50,794 bases of DNA from Tritrichomonas foetus. Taxonomy: Eukaryota; Parabasalia; Tritrichomonadida; Tritrichomonadidae. Shown piece by piece: positions 18,920-27,801 of the stretch; the first letter of the stretch is position 1, and each line of letters opens with the position of its first letter. The stretch is taken from positions 3,352-54,145 of the forward strand of contig MLAK01000772.1 in NCBI GenBank assembly GCA_001839685.1, written 5' to 3'. The notes beneath the pieces were generated by a model. The model was given only the letters and a program-made list of their open reading frames with translations, was not told the DNA's origin and did no database searches. Made by a program: the position numbers and the translations under genes.

Positions 18920-19428
18920 ATGCTACAGGTAGTGGATTCACCTTTTGCCGTAGTGGAACTAATAATAATGAACCCGCCTTTGGATCAAATAATCGTGAGC
19001 CTTTTGGCTTTGGTGGATCTAACAATGGACCAAATATTAGATCCAATGGGAATACATTTTCTGCCACACTGAAATTCGACTCGTGCACGCACCATTCAAC
19101 AACCTCCAACAGGGAAATTTTTAAGCAAATCAAAGAAACTCTTCCAAACTTAGACAGTAGCAAAGCCAAACAGTTTGCAGATACCATCGCTCCCTGCATG
19201 GGACGACCGTGGACATCCTTCCCATATAATTTTATGCCATCTAGCTTCCAATTCCCGATGGTGTCAATGATATTACCTCTGATAATGCCCGTCATCTTCA
19301 TGCCAGTGCCTTTTCCATTCATGCAAATCATGAGATATCTAAAGCAACAGCAACAATCCACACTACAGCAACAATCAACAACCAAGACATTTAACTCATT
19401 TGGATCATTCGGATTCAGTGAAAAGTGA
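18916..19428 (+). CDS. Gly/Asn/Phe-rich ORF overlapping the HMG-box gene
   Basis: 170 residues if translation begins at 18916, in the -1 frame relative to the HMG ORF. The N-terminal part is G/N/F-rich with FG and GFG motifs (AFGSNNREPFGFGGSNN); the middle (about 60-95) looks helical; residues 100-140 are rich in Met, Pro and Phe, strongly hydrophobic; the end is Q-rich and closes with FGSFGFSEK. No known domain recognised. This frame is also open for at least eight codons upstream of its ATG (through the C/T homopolymer), which favours a continuation of the HMG gene rather than an independent cistron. Independent expression is unproven. Confidence 0.5.
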   Translation: MNATGSGFTFCRSGTNNNEPAFGSNNREPFGFGGSNNGPNIRSNGNTFSATLKFDSCTHHSTTSNREIFKQIKETLPNLDSSKAKQFADTIAPCMGRPWTSFPYNFMPSSFQFPMVSMILPLIMPVIFMPVPFPFMQIMRYLKQQQQSTLQQQSTTKTFNSFGSFGFSEK

Positions 19429-19795
19429 ATTCCTTAAACACAAACTTAATTTTGATTTGTTTTTGCATAAATGATTCTTTATTTATATTATGTGCCTATA
19501 GGAATGCCTGTTTCAAAGAATTATAGACTTGAATTATCATGTGACGCGAAAAAGTATTCAAATTCTTCTATATAAAGGCCCACTTCTGCTATTCATAATA
19601 AATGTATGATTTTTTTCGAATTTTGAACGGCGAATCTCATCAATCTCATGTGGAATAATTGTGGAGCATTAATTCAAAATGAAATAATTCCAGATGATTG
19701 TTAATTCCATATTTTCACAACTCTACTCGTATAGTGATCATGTTATGCATGGTATAATGTGATCTAAATTTGTTCAATTCCAATTTTTGTTTTGA
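19429..19795. other. Intergenic, AT-rich
   Basis: 367 bases upstream of the VHS-GAT gene. No ORF or RNA gene recognised. Confidence 0.4.
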
Positions 19796-19821
19796 ATGAT
19801 ATTCAAATTCAGCGGTTTTTC

Positions 19822-19827
19822 TCAATT
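19822..19827 (+). promoter_or_regulatory. Initiator-like TCA element of VHS-GAT gene
   Basis: TCAATT with A of TCA 8 bases before the ATG at 19832. It lies between two in-frame ATGs (19796 and 19832) and so favours the downstream start. A CGGTTTT motif sits just upstream (19813-19819). Confidence 0.45.
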
Positions 19828-19831
19828 TCAC

Positions 19832-20824
19832 ATGGAATCTTTTTATCAAGCAAACATCCAGATCGATAATTTAGTTAAGAAAGCGATAAATGGTCGTGCA
19901 GGCAATCCAGATTGGTCACATATACTTAACGTTATTAATATGATTGATTCACAGCCGATAATTATCAACAATTCGATTTCCACCATCTGCAGACACCTCT
20001 CTCATGGGAACACAGGGAGGAAAATGAATTGCTTGATTCTGATTGATGCCCTATTCAAAAACTCGAAACCTGCATCCCTCAAAAGTTATCAAACACAAGG
20101 CCTAATGGATGCCTTGGACGCCGATCCAATTTCAACTAACGCCGAATTACACAATTTCTTATACAAAAACATGCCGGAGTGGGTTTCTGCTTGCCAATCT
20201 AATCAATGCCTTGATCCTACTTTTGCGAATTGGGTGAAAATATACTGCAGTACTCACTATGTACCAAACTTAACACGACATATACGAAAAAAGCTTTTTA
20301 GAGACCTTTCCGGATGTGTTGAAGTTTTGACCATGTTGACAGAATGTATGGTCAATTTCACAAACACCGATAAAAAATTATTGAATGAAATTGCATCAAA
20401 TGCAGAAGAAATTGCCAGACGCCTTCACGAACTTCAGCCAACAATTGTTGATAAACAACTGAGTGCAGCAATTGCAGCAACTCGTGATTTGTGTGATTCT
20501 GCAATTAAGCAGTATTTAACAATTGAGAAAAATGGACAACCAAATTGTGAAGAATTGATGCGCAAAGTTGGCAGGGCAGCTCATATTGTTGAGGAGTGTT
20601 CAAAACCACCACCAAAACCAGCAAAACAGACAAGAATACCTCCAAAGCTGCAAGGCGGCGATTCAGGAGACATCTCGGACGCAGAGTTTTTCATTCGGCT
20701 CGCACAAATCAAATCCAACACTTCACAACAACAGAATAATTCTCAGCAGAATATTTCACAACAGAATGTTCAACAGCAGAATGCTCAGGCTGCAGGCGGT
20801 ACTGATTCTTTGATAGATTTTTAA
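19832..20824 (+). CDS. VHS-GAT domain endosomal sorting adaptor (TOM1/GGA-like)
   Basis: 330 residues from the ATG at 19832; an in-frame ATG at 19796 would add 12 residues. Residues 1-140 form a VHS-like helical superhelix (VKKAINGRAGNPDWSHILNVINMI... NGRAGNPDW and MNCLILIDALFKNS correspond to the conserved VHS helices). Residues about 165-250 form a GAT-like three-helix bundle. The tail is Pro- and Gln-rich (QQNNSQQN repeats) and ends SLIDF, resembling a truncated clathrin box. Such proteins bind phosphoinositide membranes, ubiquitin and clathrin. No FYVE or ear domain is present, which suits a TOM1-like protein. The downstream start is chosen because an Inr-like TCA lies between the two ATGs. 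Confidence 0.75.
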   Translation: MESFYQANIQIDNLVKKAINGRAGNPDWSHILNVINMIDSQPIIINNSISTICRHLSHGNTGRKMNCLILIDALFKNSKPASLKSYQTQGLMDALDADPISTNAELHNFLYKNMPEWVSACQSNQCLDPTFANWVKIYCSTHYVPNLTRHIRKKLFRDLSGCVEVLTMLTECMVNFTNTDKKLLNEIASNAEEIARRLHELQPTIVDKQLSAAIAATRDLCDSAIKQYLTIEKNGQPNCEELMRKVGRAAHIVEECSKPPPKPAKQTRIPPKLQGGDSGDISDAEFFIRLAQIKSNTSQQQNNSQQNISQQNVQQQNAQAAGGTDSLIDF

Positions 20825-21155
20825 AGTATGATGTTTTGTTTGTATTTCAATAACAATTTTTTCATTTTAATATTTTTTTTTTCTTCTTTTCTATTTCTTA
20901 TCATTGTTAGCAAAGTAATCAAAGCCTATTGAAGAAACATTTCCCTATGTTTTGTGAAAAGTCCAAATAATGATATGAATCCAACAACGCATCAGAAATA
21001 ATGATATTTGGAATTTCATGAATAACACACGGGATAACATAAAGATATAATTTAAAAAGATTTAGAATTACTTTCTGGTGAAATCCCAAACATTAATTTG
21101 AAAATACGTTTATCTATTACGATGTAAAATTTTATCGTTTTTCCAAAATTTCGAA
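20825..21155. other. Intergenic between VHS-GAT and ankyrin genes
   Basis: 331 bases, AT-rich, no gene recognised. Confidence 0.4.
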
Positions 21156-23441
21156 ATGGATAACGACAAATTCCAGCAGCTTGCGACAATAATCAAAAAC
21201 GGTGATTACTTCGAATACAAAAAAGCAATTCAAGACATCGAAAATATCAATTATCAAGTTAAAATTCGCATTTTCAATATTTTTTCCACAATTAATCAAG
21301 TTTTCACGATTTGTTTTATGACGTTTTAAATATTTCTTTTGGTGTTTTTTTAGTATTTTCAATGGCCTCCTTCATGTTTGCTGCTATTTTTCCAATTTTC
21401 AAGCGATGGTTGCTACTCTCGCGAAAGGTGCGGATCCAAACATATATAACGTTTTTTCTTATTATTTATAACAACCACATGACACCTCTTCTTGTTACGA
21501 TATGGAAAGGATCGTTACATCTTTCTGCTATTCTACTTCAAGCCAAAGCTGATCCTAATATTACTGATGATGTTTTATTGTTTATTTTTTTATCATGTTT
21601 TATTTTTTTCTTTATGAAATTTGAATACCTTTTTTTTTCGTGCGCCTCTTGTTTTTGCTATCAAAAGACTTGACTTACGAGCTGTACGACTTCTTCTTGA
21701 TTTTGGTGCTGATCCTAATGTATTAACAAACGATTTTGGCAAATCCGGAGAAGTTGTTCAACGTAGTCTTTTAGCAATTGCCGCTAGAAATGGATTTTAT
21801 GAAGCTATTAAAATGCTTAGAGATAAAGATGCGAAAATGGACAATGGTACCGAATCACCAATTCTTTGTGCAATTCAAAGAGGTAATCGCGAATGCTTGG
21901 CTGCACTGATTCAAAAACGTGAATCTGATATACTTGGATTATATCAAGGAAAATCCATTCTTTATCATGCTATTCAAATGAATACAACACTTCTTCCTCT
22001 TCTTGCAGCAATTGCTAATAATGAATATGAGAAACTTAAAGTAAAGGATGAAGTTGGAAATCGAACATTTCCTCCTGTAGATGTGACTGGAAAAGATAAA
22101 AAGAAACTTTTGGCAGCTTTGAAATTAAATGATACTTATCTACCTTACGAAGTTGTTAAAGAAGAAGTTAAACAACTTCAATCACCATGGCATCCTCTTA
22201 CTGATCCAATACATTCACATTCACAACTTTTATTAGAACCACAAGATATTCCTCAAAAGTTCTTACCGTCTTTAAATGATGCAAGTGATTCACAAATTAC
22301 ACAAAGCGAGAACCACAGTGAAACAACGAGTGAAAACAAGATTCCAAATGAAATTACTCAACAAACAAAACTTTCACATGGCAGAATTGTTGCTTGCAAA
22401 CCGAACTCTATTGTTCATATGACTCAAAACCAACTTGGCGAATTGACAGATAACAGTTCTCTTCCAAATACATTAACAACTAATGATTCTGAATACAGTG
22501 AAGAAGAAGAAATTGTATTTAATTTCTTTGGAAATCCATCACACGCAAATTTTGAAATAAATAATAGTGTTCTTACTTTAGATTCTCCTTTATTGGTTGC
22601 AAATGAGCCAGAAAAAATGTTGTCTAGCCACTCTCATCGAAGTAGTCATAGTCATCGAAGTAATTTTGACAGTGTTCATAGCCGTCACAGCTCACGCAGC
22701 CATCACAGTTCAAGAAGCCAAAGAAGTTCACAGAGTCGTCATAGCTCACAGAGTCGTCATAGCTCACAAAGTCATCATAGTTCACAAAGTCGTCATAGTT
22801 CACGTAGTAAACAAAGTGTGCATAGTTCACAAAAACGACATATTTCTGATTTTGAAAATGAATTGGAAAATGAACAAGAATACGAAATCAATCATGAAAA
22901 TATTTTGGATAATGAAGAGGAACAAGAATATGAACAGGAATATGAGCAGGAAGAAGATACACAGTCTAAACCAAAACAAAGAACAAAACCACTTGTCAAA
23001 GAAAAACCCAAACCGGTCGAGCCCGAAGAATCTATTACTGATGATGAACCAGAAGAAGAATATGAACAGGAATATGAAGAAGAAGAAATGAATGATAATA
23101 CTTACGAACAGACAAATGAACAAACACAAGAAAAAAGTTATACAAATGAATATGATACCCAAAAATCGGAACAAGATTCAATCAATAAATCTGAATCTGT
23201 ACCTTATTATGAAAAAGAACTAGTGAATACATATGACTTCGAAGAAGATTCGCATGAACAACTGGATCAAATGAATAGTTCACATAGTTCAAGCAGTCGA
23301 AAAATTTCGAGTTCTGCTGGAAAAAGACTTTTCAGCACACGGGCATTAAAAAATAAAAGAGAACTTCTGCGATTAGATTCATCTTCTGATGAATATAACT
23401 CTGAAGAAGAAGGTGTAAATGAATATGCAATGGCTGCATGA
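21156..23441 (+). CDS. Ankyrin-repeat protein interrupted by three T-rich intron-like insertions
   Basis: Reads as one protein only if three T-rich blocks are skipped. Segment 1 (21156-21299, 48 codons) starts MDNDKFQQLATI. Segment 2 (21361-21450) encodes an ankyrin repeat NGLLHVCCYF...KGADPNIYN. Segment 3 (21473-21571) encodes the next, HMTPLLVTIWKG...KADPNITDD. Segment 4 (about 21639-23441) continues RAPLVFAIKRLDLRAVRLLLDFGADPN and then further repeats. The skipped blocks (61, 22 and about 67 bases) are each 3n+1 long and disrupt the frame, and each lies at an ankyrin-repeat boundary. After the repeats the protein has a Ser/Arg/His six-residue repeat tract (22680-22823), an acidic Glu/Tyr-rich stretch and a Ser-rich end. 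Whether it is spliced or a pseudogene cannot be told from sequence alone. Confidence 0.65.
21300..21360 (+). other. T-rich intron-like insertion 1 in ankyrin gene
   Basis: 61 bases, begins GTTTTCACG and ends TATTTTC before AATGGCCTCC. Carries an in-frame TAA; removing 61 bases joins INQ to NGLLHVCC in frame. The 5' end is GT; the 3' end is not a clear AG (an AG lies 8 bases inside). The exact 3' boundary is uncertain. Confidence 0.5.
21451..21472 (+). other. T-rich intron-like insertion 2 in ankyrin gene (22 bases)
   Basis: Begins GTTTTTTCTT and ends TTTATAAC. The same six bases TATAAC occur directly before the insertion and at its end, so the boundary is ambiguous by up to 3-6 bases and a duplication origin is possible. 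Removal joins DPNIYN to NHMTPLLV in frame. Confidence 0.55.
21572..21638 (+). other. T-rich intron-like insertion 3 in ankyrin gene
   Basis: About 67 bases, begins GTTTTATTG, ends in a nine-T run before CGTGCGCCT. Removal joins DPNITDD to RAPLVFAI in frame. No AG at the inferred 3' end. Confidence 0.5.
22680..22823 (+). repeat. 18-bp coding repeat (six-residue Ser/Arg/His units, 8 copies)
   Basis: Eight consecutive 18-base units encode S-[RHQK]-[HRQ]-S-[SV]-[RQH], for example SRHSSQ. The DNA repeat is imperfect with mixed Ser codons. It lies in the disordered C-terminal part of the ankyrin protein and is RS-like. Confidence 0.8.
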
Positions 23442-23574
23442 ATAATCAAAAATGTTGTTACTTTTTTAATATTTCAGGATAATGATGCACAAGCATTTAT
23501 TATTTTATAATTGTATTCTTTTAATAAAGGTTTAAATGTTTTTATTCAATTAGATTTTAATTTTTATTATAAAC

Positions 23575-24311
23575 ATAACCACAATTTAGACATAAACACA
23601 ATCACAATTTAAACATAAACATAAACACAATTTAGACATAAACACAATCACAGTTTAGACATAAACATAAACACANNNNNNNNNNNNNNNNNNNNNNNNN
23701 NNNNNNNNNNNNNNNNNNNNNNNNNNNNNNNNNNNNNNNNNNNNNNNNNNNNNNNNNNNNNNNNNNNNNNNNNNNNNNNNNNNNNNNNNNNNNNNNNNNN
23801 NNNNNNNNNNNNNNNNNNNNNNNNNNNNNNNNNNNNNNNNNNNNNNNNNNNNNNNNNNNNNNNNNNNNNNNNNNNNNNNNNNNNNNNNNNNNNNNNNNNN
23901 NNNNNNNNNNNNNNNNNNNNNNNNNNNNNNNNNNNNNNNNNNNNNNNNNNNNNNNNNNNNNNNNNNNNNNNNNNNNNNNNNNNNNNNNNNNNNNNNNNNN
24001 NNNNNNNNNNNNNNNNNNNNNNNNNNNNNNNNNNNNNNNNNNNNNNNNNNNNNNNNNNNNNNNNNNNNNNNNNNNNNNNNNNNNNNNNNNNNNNNNNNNN
24101 NNNNNNNNNNNNNNNNNNNNNNNNNNNNNNNNNNNNNNNNNNNNNNNNNNNNNNNNNNNNNNNNNNNNNNNNNNNNNNNNNNNNNNNNNNACATAAACAT
24201 AAACACAATTTAGACATAAACACAATCACAGTTTAGACATAAACATAAACACAGTTTAGACATAAACACAATCACAATTTAAACATGGACATAAACATAA
24301 TTTAAACATAC
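23575..24311. repeat. 23-bp / 46-bp minisatellite containing an assembly gap
   Basis: Alternating 23-base half-units, types ACATAAACACAATCACARTT plus TAR and ACATAAACATAAACACAATT plus TAG, making a 46-base higher-order unit. The array is visible on both sides of the N run (23575-23675 and 24191-24311). The unit is not a multiple of three and it lies outside genes. The gap most likely hides more copies. Confidence 0.9.
23676..24190. other. Assembly gap (515 N)
   Basis: A run of 515 undetermined bases inside the minisatellite; the true array length is unknown. Confidence 0.99.
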
Positions 24312-24445
24312 GATAAAATCAAAGAGAAGAAAATACAAATATAGCATCAAATAATGTGCTTGTAATTCCCTTTTATTCATGCCATAAAAAGTATGAAAAT
24401 TCCTTTCCTAAAAAATTCATCCATAAAAATTAAATAAAATAAAAA

Positions 24446-24913
24446 TTACTCTTCTTTGACGACAGACCATTTTGGATACCAGAATACTGGTGTAATTTCG
24501 TCTTCAAGGAACGAACAAAATATTACAGTCTGTGTTTGTTCGCCTGGTGGGCGGTAAAAATGGAAATCTCGGAATTTTGCAGATACCCAGCGAACCAAGT
24601 GGGCGAACGAAAGGACAAATGGATTAGATTGCTCAATTGTATTCATTTGGTGCTGCTGTTTAATCATTTGGACATAATCTTTTGCCCAGAGAATCAATTT
24701 GTCTTTTGTCCAGTTGATTTCAACGAGTTGGAAGTCGCGGACAAGATTGATTGCAACATCGACGGAGTTTGGATTGTCTGGCGGGAGGTCTTCATTGAAA
24801 ATTGCCTTGAATTTTCCACGGACAAGGTAAACACCTTTTTCTGCGTCTTCAGTGAATGGATAGCGTTCATCGAGAATGGGGTGGTTAGTGAAAATATCTT
24901 TATAGCGTGCCAT
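24446..24913 (-). CDS. Conserved-looking protein of unknown function, 155 residues
   Basis: I do not recognise the family. The protein is globular in character, starts MARYKDIFTNHPILDERYPF, and is rich in aromatic residues (INWTKDKLILWAKDY, FRDFHFYRPPGEQ, PVFWYPKWSVV). No signal peptide, transmembrane segment, repeat or coiled coil is seen. Composition, codon use and the short Inr-like TCCATTAATTATCA upstream of the ATG support a real gene. It ends close to the minisatellite and starts divergently from the HDAC gene. A small alpha/beta scaffold or trafficking-type fold is possible but is a guess. Confidence 0.65.
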   Translation of the reverse strand: MARYKDIFTNHPILDERYPFTEDAEKGVYLVRGKFKAIFNEDLPPDNPNSVDVAINLVRDFQLVEINWTKDKLILWAKDYVQMIKQQHQMNTIEQSNPFVLSFAHLVRWVSAKFRDFHFYRPPGEQTQTVIFCSFLEDEITPVFWYPKWSVVKEE

Positions 24914-25598
24914 ATAACGTGATAATTAATGGAATCGGTGAATTATCGTTCGAACAAACTCTTTCAAAGTAGTATTGATATTTCTCTCAAATAGGCCCAA
25001 ATTTGTCAAAAAAATGAATTGACATTTTTCTCCAGTATGTAACTTTTTGATTGATTTTGTGATTGACATCTTGATGTTCAGATCAAATGTGATTACCGAG
25101 ATATCGATCAAATATTTACTCAATGAATAGCCACCGAAGATTTCATAACAGAGAAAAGTATCTTTTTTCAAAATCATTATATGAAAATGATTCATTACAA
25201 ATGAATCACCATTCAAATATTCGTTTTGTTTTTCATTTTTATTAAATAAATATGATATTTATGACTGTGCATTTTATTTATACCCAAACTTATGATAGAC
25301 AATTTCGATAATGATATATAAAAGCTATGATTACAATTGATTGGATCAGAATAAGAATGGTAGTATGTCCAATCAAAATGAGACACCCTTCTCAATAAAA
25401 AATGCAGAACATGCCTTCAGTTGTTAAATCCATTATTAGATTATATATATTTGTTGATGAATAATGAATCTGATCTATTGGGAAAATGAATTTTCTGAGG
25501 TTTATCTCATCATTGAAAATGAAAATCCGCCTGATCATGTTTGAATGTGATTATTCAAAAAATATGTCCACATTTGTCAACAAAATTTAATTTAAATT
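24914..25598. other. Intergenic, divergent promoter region before HDAC
   Basis: About 685 bases, AT-rich. A minus-strand 96-codon open frame (24926-25216) lies here but shows no domain features. No RNA gene recognised. It must carry promoters for the 155-residue protein and the HDAC. Confidence 0.4.
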
Positions 25599-25604
25599 TC
25601 ACAT
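25599..25604 (+). promoter_or_regulatory. Initiator-like TCA element of HDAC gene
   Basis: TCACAT followed by TTTCTAATTT and the ATG at 25615; A of TCA is 14 bases before the ATG, within the range expected for trichomonad initiators. Confidence 0.5.
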
Positions 25605-25614
25605 TTTCTAATTT

Positions 25615-26871
25615 ATGTCCAAACCTCGTGTTGCTTACTTCTACGACGAAGAAATCGGAAACTTTTACTACGATGAAGGCCATCCAATGAAGCCTGTTCG
25701 CGTCAGAATGACACACAGCCTTGTTCTCGCATACGAACTCCATAAACACCTTCAAGTTTTCAGGCCTCGTAGGGCCACCCCGGTCGAGATGATGCGCTTC
25801 CACACTCCGGAATACATCAAATTTTTGCAGGGCGCGACTCCAGAAAACACAGTCAATAGTTTACAAGATTTAGAAAAATACTGTTTGGGACCAGATTGTC
25901 CAGTTTTTGACGACCTTTTTGAATACTGCCAAATTTCAGCTGGCGGTTCCATTTCCGGCGCGCAACGGTTAAATGCGGGATTATGCGATATTGCAATTAA
26001 TTGGGCTGGCGGGCTCCACCACGCGCGTAAGGAGCAGGCCTCAGGCTTCTGCTATGTGGCAGACTGCGTTCTCGGAATTATGGAGCTCCTCAAATACAAC
26101 CCTCGCGTTATGTATATTGATATCGATATTCACCACGGAGATGGCGTAGAAGAAGCTTTTTATGACAGCGATCGAGTTTTAACGGTTTCTTTCCATAAAT
26201 TCGGAAGCGACTTCTTCCCAGGAACCGGCCATGTATTCGATGTTGGTACCGGCCTTGGAAGGTACTACGCTGTAAACGTTCCACTTCGTGATGGAATGAC
26301 AGATGAAGCATATTTATCGATTTTCAAACCAATTATTAAGCAACTTATCGACTGGTTTAGACCTACTGCAATTTTACTTCAGTGTGGAGCAGATTCATTG
26401 GTTGGTGACCGTTTAGGATATTTTAACCTTTCAACCTACGGCCATGGTGAATGTGTCCGTTATGTAAAATCTTTCGGAATTCCTTTGCTAGTTTGCGGAG
26501 GAGGAGGTTATACAAAAACAAGCGTCGCTAGATGCTGGACATATGAAACTGCAATTCTCGTCGATCAAGAAATATCCAACGACATGCCAGAAACAGATTA
26601 TTTCAACTTTTTCCGACCAACATACAAACTCCACCTCGTTCCCGATAAAATGAAGAACTTCAACACGCCAGAATACTTGGAAAATCTTAAAATGCACGTT
26701 ATCGAAAATATCAGGCACTTGCCAGGCTCACCGTCTGTTCAAATGATGGAGCTACCGCCACGAAATATGATCACTGCAGCTATGAAAGAGAAGAATGCTA
26801 CTCCATCAGTATCATCGATGTTCCTCAGAAGAGTTGCGGAAAACATTGAGGATAGAGACGATGAGAAGTAG
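25615..26871 (+). CDS. Class I histone deacetylase (RPD3/HDAC1-like)
   Basis: Removes acetyl groups from histone lysines in the nucleus. 418 residues, nearly all of it the deacetylase domain. Catalytic features are intact: paired His135-His136 (GGLHHARKEQASGFCYV), zinc ligands Asp171 and His173 (YIDIDIHHGDGVEEAFY), Asp260 (LQCGADSLVGDRLG) and the transition-state Tyr299 (GGGGYT), followed by VARCWTYETA. SFHKFG and FPGTG are also class I hallmarks. The C-terminal tail is short (about 50 residues). Its codon use is more GC-rich than its neighbours, as expected for a well-expressed conserved gene. The start at 25615 is the first ATG and leaves a short 5' UTR after the TCA element. Confidence 0.97.
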   Translation: MSKPRVAYFYDEEIGNFYYDEGHPMKPVRVRMTHSLVLAYELHKHLQVFRPRRATPVEMMRFHTPEYIKFLQGATPENTVNSLQDLEKYCLGPDCPVFDDLFEYCQISAGGSISGAQRLNAGLCDIAINWAGGLHHARKEQASGFCYVADCVLGIMELLKYNPRVMYIDIDIHHGDGVEEAFYDSDRVLTVSFHKFGSDFFPGTGHVFDVGTGLGRYYAVNVPLRDGMTDEAYLSIFKPIIKQLIDWFRPTAILLQCGADSLVGDRLGYFNLSTYGHGECVRYVKSFGIPLLVCGGGGYTKTSVARCWTYETAILVDQEISNDMPETDYFNFFRPTYKLHLVPDKMKNFNTPEYLENLKMHVIENIRHLPGSPSVQMMELPPRNMITAAMKEKNATPSVSSMFLRRVAENIEDRDDEK

Positions 26872-27118
26872 TTTCTGACTACATCATATTTTTAGTTTTT
26901 ATTTCTATCACAGAAACATAAATTTCGTATAAAGATTTAAATTTAATTTGCTTTAATAAAATGATTGATACTCACTTAATGATCGTTTTCTTGTTTATGA
27001 TTCCTCCACACCGCCAAACTTTTAACAACAAAAAAACCAAAAAAAAAAAAAAGTAAATATATAAAAAAAGGATGAAACGAAGAAGAAGAAGAATTTAATT
27101 ATTAATAGTGTATGTTGT

Positions 27119-27541
27119 TTAGAAAACGGCCGGAGCGACACTAGCAATCTTTGGCCACAATTCGGCACATTCCTTAGCAACTGGTCCTGTAATGGCTGAT
27201 CCTTTCATTTCTCCTTTATCGTTGATGACAACACCGGCATTGTCTTCGAATCCAATGACAACACCGTCTTTACGGCGCCAAAGGCGCTTTTGACGGATGA
27301 TAACTCCGCACATAACCTTCTTACGGAGGGCTGGCTTACCCTTCTTGATTGTGACGACTGTAAGATCGGAAACTGAGGCAGCTGGAAGTCTGTTAAGCCT
27401 TCCCTTACGGCCACGGCATGAAATGACGAACATTGTCTTGGCTCCTGAGTTATCGGCGCATTGGACGACTGCACCAACTGGAAGGGCGAGTGTCATAGCG
27501 AATTTGGTACCTTGCTGACCTGTACGACCGCGTTTTGACAT
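27119..27541 (-). CDS. Large-subunit ribosomal protein uL14 (L23)
   Basis: 140 residues, equal to the usual eukaryotic length, from the ATG at 27541 (an upstream in-frame TTG is rejected). It contains the uL14 signature [21 protein letters not shown] and the basic segment [24 protein letters not shown], ending with the conserved [18 protein letters not shown]. It binds the 60S subunit at the subunit interface. It is the most GC-rich gene of the window, fitting high expression. A TTTTATTACTC stretch abuts the ATG, and an AAAACCG motif lies 20 bases upstream. It is divergent from the 7-TM gene with 260 bases between them. Confidence 0.97.
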   Translation of the reverse strand: MSKRGRTGQQGTKFAMTLALPVGAVVQCADNSGAKTMFVISCRGRKGRLNRLPAASVSDLTVVTIKKGKPALRKKVMCGVIIRQKRLWRRKDGVVIGFEDNAGVVINDKGEMKGSAITGPVAKECAELWPKIASVAPAVF

Positions 27542-27801
27542 GAGTAATAAAAGGCCGGAACGGTTTTGACAAGGCCACCAAAAAATTCTTCTATTCAATT
27601 TTGAAACTTTTTATATAGCAATTTGGCTCTCTTCAATGAATCGAGACCAACTAAACATTTAAAAAATTCTATTATCAAACAATTTGTATTTTTAATTGGC
27701 CAATGTAAAATTCTAATCAGCTAAATAAATATGCAAAAAGTTTTGATAGAAATATTCCATCAAATTTTTAAATCACATTTCATTCAAATTTTACTCAAAA
27801 A

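Noticed and set aside
23632..24229. Minus-strand open frames across the N run
   Set aside because: Artefacts of unknown bases and of a repeat that lacks stops; no protein support.
24926..25216. Minus-strand 96-codon open frame upstream of HDAC
   Set aside because: Low-complexity AT-driven codons, no domain, no initiator motif; it overlaps the presumed promoter of the divergent genes.
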